DNA from: Linanthus parryae
Taxonomy: Eukaryota > Streptophyta > Magnoliopsida > Ericales > Polemoniaceae
Direction of reading: 5' to 3'
Length of the DNA stretch: 64,000 nucleotides
NCBI GenBank assembly: GCA_023055425.1
Contig: JALGPY010000004.1
Span: forward strand, 56,009,718-56,073,717
The position numbers were made by a program, and so were the translations under genes. The first letter of the stretch is position 1. Every line of letters starts with the position of its first letter. Under the pieces are notes generated by a model. That model worked only from the letters and a program-made list of their open reading frames with translations. It did no database searches and was not told the origin of the DNA. Shown here piece after piece: positions 35,867-46,299 of this stretch.

Positions 35867-37461
35867 AGCGACCTCTTTGCCTTTCGATTCTTGCTCGCAT
35901 GGGCAGGGAGTGGATTGTTGCGCACATCCCGCCTTTGGTCGCTAACAATCAGTTCGCCATTCTTCATCTTTTGGCTAAACACAATTCTGAGTTTCTTGCA
36001 GTCCGCCGTGGGATGCATGACCTTGCCGTGGTATTCACACCACTTCGGGTCCCTCACCATCTCTTTGGAGGGTGCCCTCTCGAGCGGCGGTAGGACGCCA
36101 TCCTTACGCCATTGCCTGCACAGGTCGCTTGCCTCTTCCACCGAACATGGCAGAGGTGGTGCATCAAAGTTCACAATCTTCGCCTGCTTTTGGGGTGAGA
36201 CCACATTCACTTCAGCCTCGCGCCCCCTCTTGTAGCTGAATCTTCCGATCTTGAAAGTAGTACCACCCGAGGGTCGCTCAGGGGCGTTTCTCTTCTTCTA
36301 CCTCTCCACTATAGGCTCGATGTTCTTCGTGCATTCGATTAGTTTTGAAAGAGTAGGCGTTTGCAAGTTAATAAGCATACCTTTGTACTCATCTCGCATG
36401 CACTGCAAGCATATCTCCACGAGTCTGCTTTCGAGTATCACATCTTTGAATTCCAAGGACTTGGCCCTGAACTTCTTGATGAAAGTTATTCCGTCCTCCT
36501 CGCGCTTCTGATACATCCGCGAGAGGTGTATCATCGTCACCTTTTCCTCCATCTGGAAAAATTTGGTGTAGAACTTCTGGACCATATCGTCCCAGGTCTT
36601 CACGGATCCGGCTTCCAACGTCCTATACCACTTGTAAGCTACGTTCCCCAGGGATTTCGGGAACTCGCGCATCAGCAGTTTGGGATCGGCTCCATATGGC
36701 CCCATCACATCAATGAAACGCATGACATGCTCATGGGCGTTCCCATTAACGTCCTCGAACTTATCCCATTTAGGAGCCTTGTACCCAGCAGGGTTAGGCA
36801 TGAGATAGATCTCGCGTGGGATAGGGGGATCGTTGTCGAGCTTCGGAATGATGGTATCTGCGAACGATTGGTGAGCCAGAATGGTGTCTATGCGCCGTTG
36901 GAGTGACATCATACACTCCGGAGTACTTCCCTCGGCGACAGGGGAAGGATTTGTCGCAGGTGGTGGCGACACATACGCCGCAGGAGGGCTAGGGACGTAT
37001 TGCGAATTCACGTTACCCCAAATTGCCGTTGGAGGAGGCAAGGGATACTGTGAGGCCGGATTAGGTACCAAAGCCGGAGGCTAAGGAGTGTGAGCGGTGA
37101 GAGGCAACATTTGAGCTGTTGACCCCTGAATCGAGGGTAGCTGCGTAGTCGCCGATGGAGTTTGCAGATTAGGGTTGGGTGGTGTGGTTGACACTCCCAA
37201 TCCTTGAGCGGTGGATACTCCTCCTCCCTGAGAGACGGCGGTGGCTGGTGCCGGGTTTGGAGCAAGAGTCCCCAAGACAGCCATGATCCGTTCTAGCTGC
37301 GCAGATTGAGCTTTGAGAGCCTTTGCCTGACTTTGGATGGTGGAGTCCAAGGCTTCTAGCGTCGGAGCTTCACCGGGGGCTGTAGGGGTACGGCGAATCT
37401 CCTCTCCTGAGGCGGCCTCCGTGGAAGGGGATCTGTTGCTGACATCATCCTCCTGAGACAT
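35863..37461 (-). pseudogene. E3 gag
   Basis: The start is Met at 37461 (MSQEDDVSNRSPSTEAASG), 20 bases after the primer site. The N-terminal part is Pro/Thr/Gln-rich. The gag core has YKAPKWDKFEDVNGNAHEH, WYRTLEAGSVKTWDDM and FFQMEEKVTMIHLSRM. A CCHC-like tail motif CEYHGKVMHPTADCKKL lies near 36000. The frame is open over 530 codons except for two TAG codons at 37081 and 36298. It ends at the TGA at 35863. Confidence 0.85.
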
Positions 37462-37480
37462 GGTTGTTTAAGATGGTAGG

Positions 37481-37498
37481 TTCACGTCGGGTTCACCA
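37481..37498 (-). other. E3 primer binding site
   Basis: The minus strand reads TGGTGAACCCGACGTGAA three bases inside the 5' LTR. It has the TGG start expected of a site pairing with a tRNA CCA end. I cannot name the tRNA with certainty. Confidence 0.65.
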
Positions 37499-37501
37499 AA
37501 A

Positions 37502-38128
37502 TGTGCACAAGAGAATCCGGCGGGGAGTACTCTGTGTACACCGTAAGTAGAGGATCGGATTGGCACAGGAAGAGTTGGGTTGTGTGTAGGGAGAGAGTAA
37601 GGCAGTAGTAATGTCTGAGAGAGAGACAGGGGTTTGGCAGAGCTTCCACGTATGGCTGGTGTGTCCTCCTTTGTATGGAAAGGTTAACGTCCTATATATA
37701 GCGGAGAATGTGACCGTTGCAGTGTGGTTAATGCGCCCATCAATGGCGGCTTAATTAGCTTAACCGCAACGGCACGTTCGTCCGCGTATATAGGGACCGT
37801 TACAGCACGTTATGCGCAAATACCGGAACCGTTATGGGGTTGACCGGGTTTGACCGGATTGACCGGGTTTATGGAGCTCGTGCCATAAATCTCTCAAAAG
37901 CAGGTACTAAAGGTCGCGTGCGGGCTTGGCTCGCACGCGACAGGACTTACTCTAGCCTCCAAACCACTAAGTCCCTACAAGTCCCGTGCAGTGGTATGCG
38001 AGGGCCCTGTCTCGCAGCCCCCACATGGATCAGCGCGGCTGGTGATCCAGTGTGTGTGGAGCACAATATAGTGTGCTAGATGGTCGCCACGTGGCCAAGA
38101 TCTGTCAGCTCGGAAAGCACTATCTACA
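37502..38128 (-). repeat. E3 5' LTR
   Basis: It matches 23140-23767 and is followed by the TSD copy ATTGC at 38129-38133. Confidence 0.93.
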
Positions 38129-38133
38129 ATTGC

Positions 38134-38610
38134 ATTGATAATGAGTTCTCCCCAATCACTCAAGTTATTTGCTTTGAGGAAGCCCGCCATGAAGTTAAGG
38201 AAAAACTGCACGGAGATGTTCACATGGACATGTATCAAGAAATTGCTCAGGCTCCATATCTCTTAGAGATCATAAAATTGGGTGAATCACATGAGAAAGA
38301 CCAAAAACCCCATTTTTATGCAATCCATGATTTACCACCCGTGATTCCAAGACAAGAACAAAGAAAGGAAGTAGGAAAGGAAGAATGCATGGTTTTAGCC
38401 GTTCCACTTGAGATGCTAGATTCAAAGGGTCAATCCTCGACGAATCGAGTTTTGAAGAACTGGAAGAAGAAGAGGAAAGGTAGAGTGAGGCATGTGGCGG
38501 ATAACAACTTTTCTTTCTTCTTGCCATTGACTTATGCATGCTTAATTGAGAAGAGACAAAGAGAGAAGCGATGGTGGAAGAAGAAGAAGTGGAGAGAAAA
38601 TCCTCCTTAA
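38134..38610 (+). pseudogene. E2 acidic ORF, 3' part
   Basis: This continues the reading frame interrupted by E3. It contains ARHEVKEKLHGDVHM, PYLLEIIKLGESHEKDQKPH and a basic C-terminus ending WWKKKKWRENPP. E1 ends its corresponding region with WKKKKWR. The protein has no recognised domain. Confidence 0.65.
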
Positions 38611-38617
38611 CTTCTTT

Positions 38618-38680
38618 TGAGGTAACTAGGTCGGGTCGTCGACCTTAAGTTACAAGACGCTTGTTGGGAGGCAACCCAAC
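38618..38680 (+). promoter_or_regulatory. E2 conserved post-ORF motif
   Basis: GAGGTAACTAGG, GTCGACCTTAAGTTACAAG and CTTGTTGGGAGGCAACCC directly follow the ORF, as in E1 at 11101-11160. Confidence 0.6.
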
Positions 38681-38689
38681 CTATTTATT

Positions 38690-41240
38690 ACGTTATTTTA
38701 GGGAGTGATTTTGTAATACAGTTGTGTTGTGTTGCGTTTTAATTATTTATTAGGAGAGATGAGAGAGGGGGACTAATGATGTTTCCAAGTGACATATATG
38801 TGTAGGTTATGGTAGAATCTACCCGGTGTGCCATGGCGCACATGACCTTTACAAGGACTTGCATTGGCAGGTTGGGGATTCTTCAGACATGGATTTTAGC
38901 AGAGGAGGCAGTCGACCCCGGTGTGCCAGATTACACTGACCGTTATGAGCATGGTGGCGCCACTACTGTGCTTCGGGACTGCTTGGTGTGATTTCTTCCC
39001 CACCCTTGAGGTGGTTGTGAGTATCTTTTTGCTGGATTTTGTGTCATTTTTAGTGTATATGTCATGCTCCATCTCCTCTACTGGCCTTTCGCATTGATTG
39101 CTGAGTTTTCTTGCATGATCTCTAAATTCGTTGAGGACAACAAAACATTCAGTGTGGGAGTGGTTTAACTGTCTACTAGCCAAATGTGTCTTGCATAGCC
39201 AGTTACATGCAGGGTGTTTAGATTGTATTGTGAGTCAGTATTGTGGTTTATGTTATGTTTTCATTTATATTGTCGTATTGTGTAGGATAGATTTATATTT
39301 TGTTTGCACTTTTACATAATTGAGTATGCCCACCAACAATTATTTTTGTGTAGTGTCAAATTTTTTCGAGTCTAAGCCTTGCATTAAGAGTTATGATATT
39401 ATAAGAAATAAACAAAATGAGAAAAAATTGAAAATCCATAAAAAAGTAGAAAATTTAAAATTTGAGAAAAGGCAATTGAAAAAAACATAGACTTGGTTGA
39501 TTTAGTGAGTTGTGAAAACTTTAGACATAGGGTGTGAATTTTAACCGAGAGTGACATTCTTAGTTCCCCCCAGTAAGTATAGAGAGAATATCGTTACGGG
39601 AATGCCAACCAGTTTTCAAACTGAACTGAATTTTAAAAGCTAAAGTGTGTTGTTTTTCTATACAAGAGTTGAGCTTGGTGTTTGCTAAACATGCCGAACG
39701 TTCATGTGTACATCTTAGGTAGTCGCCAGCCTGCCTCGTAGTGGCACACAAAATAGCTGTGCGAGGTCGTGTATTAGAGCACTCACTGCATTTAGATCTC
39801 ACCTTGTAGGACCATTAGAAACCCCAATTTGAACCTTGGATTACTTGCTAGCCTTTTGACCTAGGGTGACGATTATTGGCCTTCATCAAAAAACCTTAAG
39901 AATCACCACTTTAGTGTGTCACGAGGGAGTAGTAGTTGAGGGGGTTCGATGAGGGAGTACTTCATGATATATTTGTGAATCTTACGTATCACATATGCTT
40001 CATTTACTATTTACGAGGGGATGCGAGGGTGAGTAAGTAGGCTTGCGCACTTCGGTGTGGCGGTGTTCCATGCCATTACATCATGGACACGGTTGTGGAG
40101 AGTCGTGAGTGCGTGACGTCTAATCCGCATGAAAATGGGGATGGTTGAACTTAATTGGTGGATTGTGCTAGGTACCGGACTTTACTCGCTTCGGTGTAGG
40201 AGGTTCGGTTGGATTTAGCACAAGACTTACATCTATTTAACTACTTGAGAGGGGACATGATTACATTCTAGTGTGGGGGTGTCGACTTTAAACAACGGAC
40301 ATCGAGACTGAGCTTGTGACGACTCAACCCCCTCACACATGCTTAGAGGAGTTTGTGGCTTGGTTAGTAGCATCGTGCGCTTCATGGAGTTAGGGGAAGA
40401 CGAATTATATTTTGTGATACTCATACATTGGATCGTATGTTTCCTTCCCCTAACATGTTTGATTGGCTTAACACTTGGAGGACCACTCGTATATTTTTTG
40501 CGGCATATTGTTGGATTTTAAGAGATTTAAAAAAAAATCAGGAAAAAATAGAGAAAAAAAGAGAGATGAAATAAAGGAATAAATTGAGCTTTACAGGAAT
40601 CGAGTGGTGAAGCAACTATCTCGGTAACGACAATTTTGTATTTCGTGCACGATTAACAATGGTGGCCACGGAGATCGCTAGAGTACCAGGGTTTGAGGGA
40701 ATTGAGGGCCGGAGACGCTGAGTTTCGGGTTGTGGTTTCCATCATCGTGGTGAGGGTGTTCTTTATATTGAGAGAATGTGACGCTTAGGACTTGTTACTA
40801 CATAATTATCTTTTGCTCCCTAAGCATCAACATTCTAAACCGTTAGCGGAATAGGAGATCGGACCTTGAACGTGGCTTAGGCTAGTGTAGCCTCTTATTT
40901 TCATCAGCACACATGAAGAGGTAGGTTGTTCGTTATCGTAAAGTTAAGATTTCTATACTAACTATGGGGAATTACTTGTTGTCGAATTTAGTTACGCTTC
41001 ACGTCTCTTGCCGAACTTTTCATTACTCCAGGAGCACCGGTCTAATGTGGATGGAAATTGATTGATCTCAGTAAAATAATGTAATTTTTGTTTTATGTTT
41101 CAAGATCGAGTCTAGACTTGCATTTGCATCATCTTGCTGCATTGTTTGTTTCTTGAGTCATGTTAGAGTCGTTTAAGTCTTGTTGGCTAATAGACAATTG
41201 ATGCAGTAGATGAGGCTTTGCTCGGGACGCACAAATGGCA
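38690..41240 (+). other. E2 noncoding 3' internal region
   Basis: There is no supported gene. Polypurine-like motifs occur at about 39150 (AGTGTGGGAGTGG) and 40271 (AGTGTGGGGGTGTCGAC). Blocks at 39710-39770 and 40010-40210 (GAGGGGATGCGAGGGTGAGT, TGTGGCGGTG, GTGCGTGA) resemble E1 at 12890-12950 and 13180-13340. Confidence 0.7.
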
Positions 41241-41254
41241 AGTGTGTGGGTATT
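41241..41254 (+). other. E2 polypurine tract (degraded)
   Basis: AGTGTGTGGGTATT abuts the 3' LTR. It is less pure than in E1, in keeping with greater age. Confidence 0.6.
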
Positions 41255-43043
41255 TCATAACTCCTTAATACGACTTATCCTACTTACTCTTTGTATTGTT
41301 ATTTGTGTGCGTTTCGGTGCAAAGTGACGAATTTCGGGCTTATTTGAGAAGAAAATGCACTTTTGGAGGTTTTTCAGCTTTAATGCACAATCCGGGCATT
41401 TTTATTGGTTTTGAGTATGGATTTGATAATTTATCACATTTAATCTTCGCGGTAGTGTTCACGTTGTTGTTTGAGAGGAAGTACACATGCGGGAATCAAA
41501 TGGAGAGAAGAAACGAGCTTCGGAATAGAAGAAAAAGACGAATTTGGCGCGTTTTGGATGTTTTCACCATATTTGGGCAATAATTGAGAAAAATGAGAAA
41601 ATGATCCGGAAACGAGAATTTCTCTACATGGATGAAGTCCACGTCTTAAAAGGAATCCAAAGGTGCAAAAATCACATTAATTAGAGGCTGGACGCAAAAG
41701 TTATGTCAAAAACGATGCTTAAAGAGATAAAATACGGCCAAAAGCATCTGAGATACCAAACACACCTTTCGAGGAGCTAAATTGATGAATAAAGGGTTCT
41801 CCGGAATTGGGGAATGTTTTGTAGTATAAAAGGAGTCTCGAGATCGGGGAGATCCTTAGGAAGCAAAGGCGCGGGCAAGGAATCGGAAAGGAGTCAAAAA
41901 AGGATGATTTAGGCGTGTCGAGGAGTCTCTTCGTACGAAGACAAAAGTCTTCGTACGAAGACTTAACACTTAGCCAAATTTTGAGTTGCTGAAAATACTT
42001 CCCAAAACATGCTGCAGTACTTATCTGGGAAGATCTTAGTACGAAGAGAAAAAGTCTTCGTACGAAGACTCTTAGTGCAAAGAGAAAAGTCTTCGTACGA
42101 AGACATCGCTGACAGGAGCAGATTTTAGCGGGGTTTTTATTCAATTGCTCCAAAATTTGTCATGCTATTTTGGAAACATATTTAAGTAATTTAGGTCGTC
42201 TTTTCTTGGGGGGGGGGGGGGAAGGTTTTACGCATCTTTTGGAGCGAGAGGAGGACCGTGGAGCTTGGGAGACGCTTTGTTTGATCTTTTCTCTTCCCTC
42301 TCTCTAGTTTTTGGTTTATGATCATGAAACTTTGTATGTTGATCATGTGTAATCGTAGTTAAACTCTTAATTCGGGATATCTCATAGGGAACTAGGGTTT
42401 GAACACCATGTTGGTGATTTATGAATCTTGTTTCATGCTTTTAGCTTAATTGAATGTGTATTGCTTAGCTATGCTTGGTTTATTTACTTAATTCTATCAT
42501 TTCTATTATTTGAGCTCGCAATAGGATCATTATAGGTATAGGATGTTAGAGAAATCAATATTCGCTACCTGGAAACTTGAATTAAGCACCAGCCGTATCT
42601 AGGGTTGAGAAATCTTGCTAGTTAGCTAGAACTAAGAGTAAACCATAAGAACATAATGCTTATTTGAACTTGAGTAGGCTAGAGAAATCAGGTACAAGAG
42701 TTTGAATTTAGGCTTTGGTTGATAAATCTTCAAAGCATAGGTGCTCGTTTGACAAAGCAGAAGACATTCGTGTTGCTTGAACATAAATCTGAATTGGTGT
42801 AAAATCTTTAGTGACCCGTAGAGATATCCTGAACTTTTCCTTATATCAATTAATTCAATTTTAATAACTAGCTTGTTATTTTACTTTCTTAGATTATTTT
42901 CAACGAACTTAAGGCGCTTTGCCCACATAAGGTTAAGAAGTCTTAACTAGTTTACAAGAAGTCATTTGGGTTCGACAAATCCGGATTTACCGGAATTATT
43001 ATTACTACACTTACAGCCGTACACTTGCGGTTGGATCGTGTCA
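41255..43043 (+). repeat. E2 3' LTR
   Basis: It is homologous to 20809-22491, with about 100 extra bases near 41300-41380. A canonical TATAAAAG lies at 41825-41832. Copies of the TCTTCGTACGAAGA palindrome lie at 41927-41942, 41946-41963, 42053-42070 and 42089-42104, with a degenerate copy at 42034. A run of 12 G occurs at about 42210-42221. Confidence 0.9.
41825..41832 (+). promoter_or_regulatory. TATA box in E2 LTR
   Basis: TATAAAAG lies about 100-280 bases upstream of the palindrome cluster, placing the palindromes in the transcribed part of the LTR. The 5' LTR has CATAAAAG at the equivalent place. Confidence 0.6.
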
Positions 43044-43244
43044 TATGTTAATTTAAATTTCCCTGTATTTTTCGAGTTTTCGATGATAATGTGTAACATC
43101 GATACTCAATGTTGTTCTCTTCTTACTTAATTATATAAATGCTCTTCCTCGAAAACAATATACTAATTCCTCTTTTGAAAGACTTCTACTAATTTCCTTA
43201 CAATGAGAGTGCATTTTCCAGAAATGAGCATACAAAAACAAAAA

Positions 43245-44088
43245 GGATAAAAGACATTTTCCACCCTCCATTTATGGACAAAAGACATTTTGCCCCCTGA
43301 TTTATGGAAAAAGACATTTTGCACCCCTGTTAACGGATTCATGGTGGACAGATACCACCCTTCTGTTACAATCCGTTACTGGAGGAGTGCAAAACGACTT
43401 TTTGTGACTATTTTACCCTTACGAATTTTGGACAAATACCGCCCTTTTTTGTTTGTTATTGTGTTCATCATGTTCTTGGTGTTCTTGAGCACCACTACTA
43501 CCAAATCAACACCGCCACCACCAACAAACAACATTCATAATCATCAATCAAAACAAGAACAATTATGCATATTTGACATGTTTAAAGAACAAAAACAGTA
43601 GTAGATATAATAGTATAAATCAAACATAATCACCACAAACAGCAACCAAAAAATAAAGAAAAACTCATATAGTAGTACTAGATCTATTTACACAAAGAAG
43701 TTGGACCAAATAAAACAAAAAATATCATAACTTTACAGATTAAAGAAGAAAAAGAAGAAGACATTATAGCAGATTCATACCACTATCAAACATTACCAAA
43801 TTTGATAGGAAATATCATCAAAACTCATACCCACAGGCTCAATTGTCAAGAAAACGTAATCGTCCACCGACCCCAATTGAAATCCATCACTACCACCTCT
43901 CTCTGACTTGTTCCCGACCAAAAAACCCCAATTCATGTTCGAGAAAACCCAAACGACCCAGTAACAAAGACAAATGGGACTGAAATCAGCGGAATTCTCC
44001 CAATAAGCTGGACTTAGAAGTCCTCTTCGAAGAAATTGAAATAAGAGCAAACAGCTGTTGCAACTGAGGGAACAACAAGAGACGAGAT

Positions 44089-44125
<37 letters not shown>

Positions 44126-44727
44126 CATCTTCAAGATCTGGAACAGTCGTTGTCGTCTCCGGCGGTCCTCGGCATCGCCTGGTCGTCGTCTTCCGAGAGA
44201 AAAGGCTACCAGATTCAGCCTTCACCAGAGCCACCGCAAGAGAGAGACGAAGGCCACCATCGCTGATTCGGAAGGCCACCGCTTTGTGAGCGTCGTTCGG
44301 ACGCCGCCTCACCACGCCGTTCGTTCGGACGAACACCACCTCACCATCGCCTGGTCGGTCGGACGCCACCTCACCATCACCGTCGCCAGACCTGGAACCG
44401 TGAGAGAGAGGGAAGGGAGCGAGAGAGATCTTGTGCCTTGATCTGGAATGGTGGAAGAAACAATTGGTGGCTGTGTTTTCTTGAAGATAAGGTTGGAAAA
44501 AATGAGAGAGAGAAAGAGAGGTTGAGAAAATAATGGGCCGGGTTAAGAAAGGAGGTGGGAAGGCATTTATTGTGGGGTAATTTCTCAACATTTTCAGGGG
44601 TATTTTTGTCTTTTTACGCATCCGTTAGTCCACTAACTCTGACAGGGGTGTAAAATGTCTTTTTCCATAAATCAGGGGGCAAAATGTTTTTTTTCCATAA
44701 ATGGAGGGTGGAAAATGTCTTTTACCC
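43245..44727. mobile_element. Mutator-like element with long TIRs, 1.48 kb, 9-bp TSD
   Basis: Ends GGATAAAAGACATTTTCC and (reverse complement) GGGTAAAAGACATTTTCC are part of terminal inverted repeats of roughly 90 bases. Perfect 9-bp duplications AAACAAAAA flank the element (43236-43244 and 44728-44736). No transposase is seen. The GC-rich centre (44130-44440) differs from the AT-rich flanks and may be captured host DNA. A GA microsatellite lies at about 44093-44121. Confidence 0.88.
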
Positions 44728-44736
44728 AAACAAAAA

Positions 44737-45542
44737 TGATACTTGTCCGTCCTGTGATTGGTGAGATTATTAAAACATTTTTCTAGCTTCTTTCAACTGG
44801 CTTCCGAGGAATCGTTAGGTCGTCTTATTATTTGACAAGTCGATGACGTTTTTGTAGTTGAAATATTTATGTTCTATTATATTTAATGTAAAATGTCTTC
44901 AATTTGTTACGTGTGTGTTTCTCCTTCTCTCTCCGTGTGTGTATTTATATAAATACACACACGTCAATGTCACTCTTCTACAATGTGCACAAGCCACACT
45001 GAATCACCGCTCCTCCACCATGTACACCATCACACACAATCACACACCAAAATTTCTCATTAACTACTTCCAGATCACATATACTCCAACAACACCAAAT
45101 CCACTCTTCCATCACCCCCTACCTTTCTCCCTCTGTTGCGATACCGAACTCCATAAATGAGTCCACTCCTCCCTCATCTCACCCATGGTTTCCCCCCTCC
45201 ATTCCCCCAACGCTAATTCCTCCGTATCCCATTTTACTCACCCCATATCACCCTCAATCTCACTTCTCTCCCCCCGTCATATCACCCTCAATCTCACTTC
45301 TCTCTCCCCGTCGAAATTGGATGGATCCACCTCCAGCATCAACATGGTCGTCCGACCTCCTCTATGTGCGCCCCCTAGCCTCGCTGATCTCTGCTCCAAC
45401 CGAGCAGAGTATCCGGATCAACCCCGACTTCATCAGGGTTTTGTATATTTACAAAAATTTAGGGGTAATAAGTGTAAATTGTCCCTAAAATATTGAGAAA
45501 GTACGAAGGGTAAAATCGTACTTTAATCTTTTTCGTCAAAAT
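44737..45542. other. Intergenic stretch with a short tandem duplication
   Basis: No gene can be supported. ATATCACCCTCAATCTCACT occurs twice in tandem at about 45244-45304. A frame from 45185 is open for 103 codons but is low-complexity Ser/Pro/Leu. Confidence 0.5.
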
Positions 45543-46071
45543 TAGGGATGGCAATGCGGTCCGCTCCGATCCGAGATCCGGCGTGATCCGACACTAACGG
45601 AGCGGTCCGAATCCGATCCATTTGCCTTTGGATCGGATTTGGATCACAAGTATGCGATCCGTTCGTATTTCGGATCGGATTCGGATCATATCTGTAAATA
45701 TCCGATGATCCGATCCGATCCGACCCGATTTGATATATACATAAAATATCCGATAATCCGACCCGATCCGATCCGAACCGAACTGCATATAATATATGTA
45801 TAATTATATAATACAATTATATAATATAATTATATATTATAATATATAATTCGACCCGATCCGATTCGTGATCCGTTCTTGTGATCCGTGATCCGTTTTC
45901 CTTATGGATCGGATTCGGACTTTTTGGGTGATCCGTTATATGATCCGATCCTAAACCGATCCGGACCCGAACGGATTCGGATCGGATTCGGATCAGGAGG
46001 TATCATTTTCGGATCGGATCGGATTGGATTATTTGCAGATCCGATCCAAATCCGATCCGTTGCCATCCCTA
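45543..46071. mobile_element. hAT-type MITE, 529 bp, 8-bp TSD
   Basis: TAGGGATGGCAA and TTGCCATCCCTA form the inverted ends. Perfect 8-bp duplications GTCAAAAT lie at 45535-45542 and 46072-46079. The arms are built of repeated GATCCGATCC-like units and the centre of TATAAT repeats. Confidence 0.93.
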
Positions 46072-46299
46072 GTCAAAATCTGTTACTTGTTGTTCAAATT
46101 ATAATCTCTGTGCAATTTTAGAATCTTCAAAATTAGGAATTATTGGAACTGAAATATCTTATAAAAATATTGACATATTTTTACATTAACATGATCATAG
46201 CTCAATCACTTGTCTTAAGAAGTTAATGATATATAATTTCAGCACATACCAAGCAGGTTATGATTTTTATTTAAGCTAGATTTTTCACACAAATTATAT

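Larger units (their letters stand above)
23140..38128 (-). mobile_element. Ty3/gypsy Tat-lineage retrotransposon 'E3' (15.0 kb) with antisense genes
   Basis: LTRs 23140-23767 and 37502-38128 are nearly identical, with perfect TSD ATTGC (23135-23139 and 38129-38133). On the minus strand the order is gag, protease, RT, RNase H, a second RNase H and integrase. The second RNase H without a chromodomain points to the Tat lineage. About 7 kb between integrase and the 3' LTR holds plus-strand (antisense) genes at 24.5-29.8 kb and a 54-bp tandem array. Gag-pol has two amber codons, a TGA and at least two frameshifts, so this copy is not autonomous. It is inserted inside the E2 ORF. Confidence 0.93.
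20809..43043 (+). mobile_element. Non-autonomous LTR retrotransposon 'E2', split by E3
   Basis: LTRs 20809-22491 and 41255-43043 are clearly homologous. Flanking 5-bp duplications TATGT (20804-20808 and 43044-43048) are perfect. The 5' end is TGATAAC; the 3' LTR start is mutated to TCATAAC. The internal region has a primer site, an acidic ORF, a conserved post-ORF motif and a noncoding 3' region, but no pol of its own. Without E3 (23140-38133) the element is about 7.2 kb. E1 is a relative: the internal parts match in arrangement and partly in sequence, while the LTRs do not. Confidence 0.92.

Noticed and set aside
21403..42104. Heat-shock elements in the E2 LTR
   Set aside because: The spacing TTC-4-GAA differs from the TTC-2-GAA of heat-shock elements.
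43986..44621. 211-codon minus-strand ORF inside the MULE
   Set aside because: It runs through the GA microsatellite (SLSLSLSLS) and simple sequence. No conserved domain.
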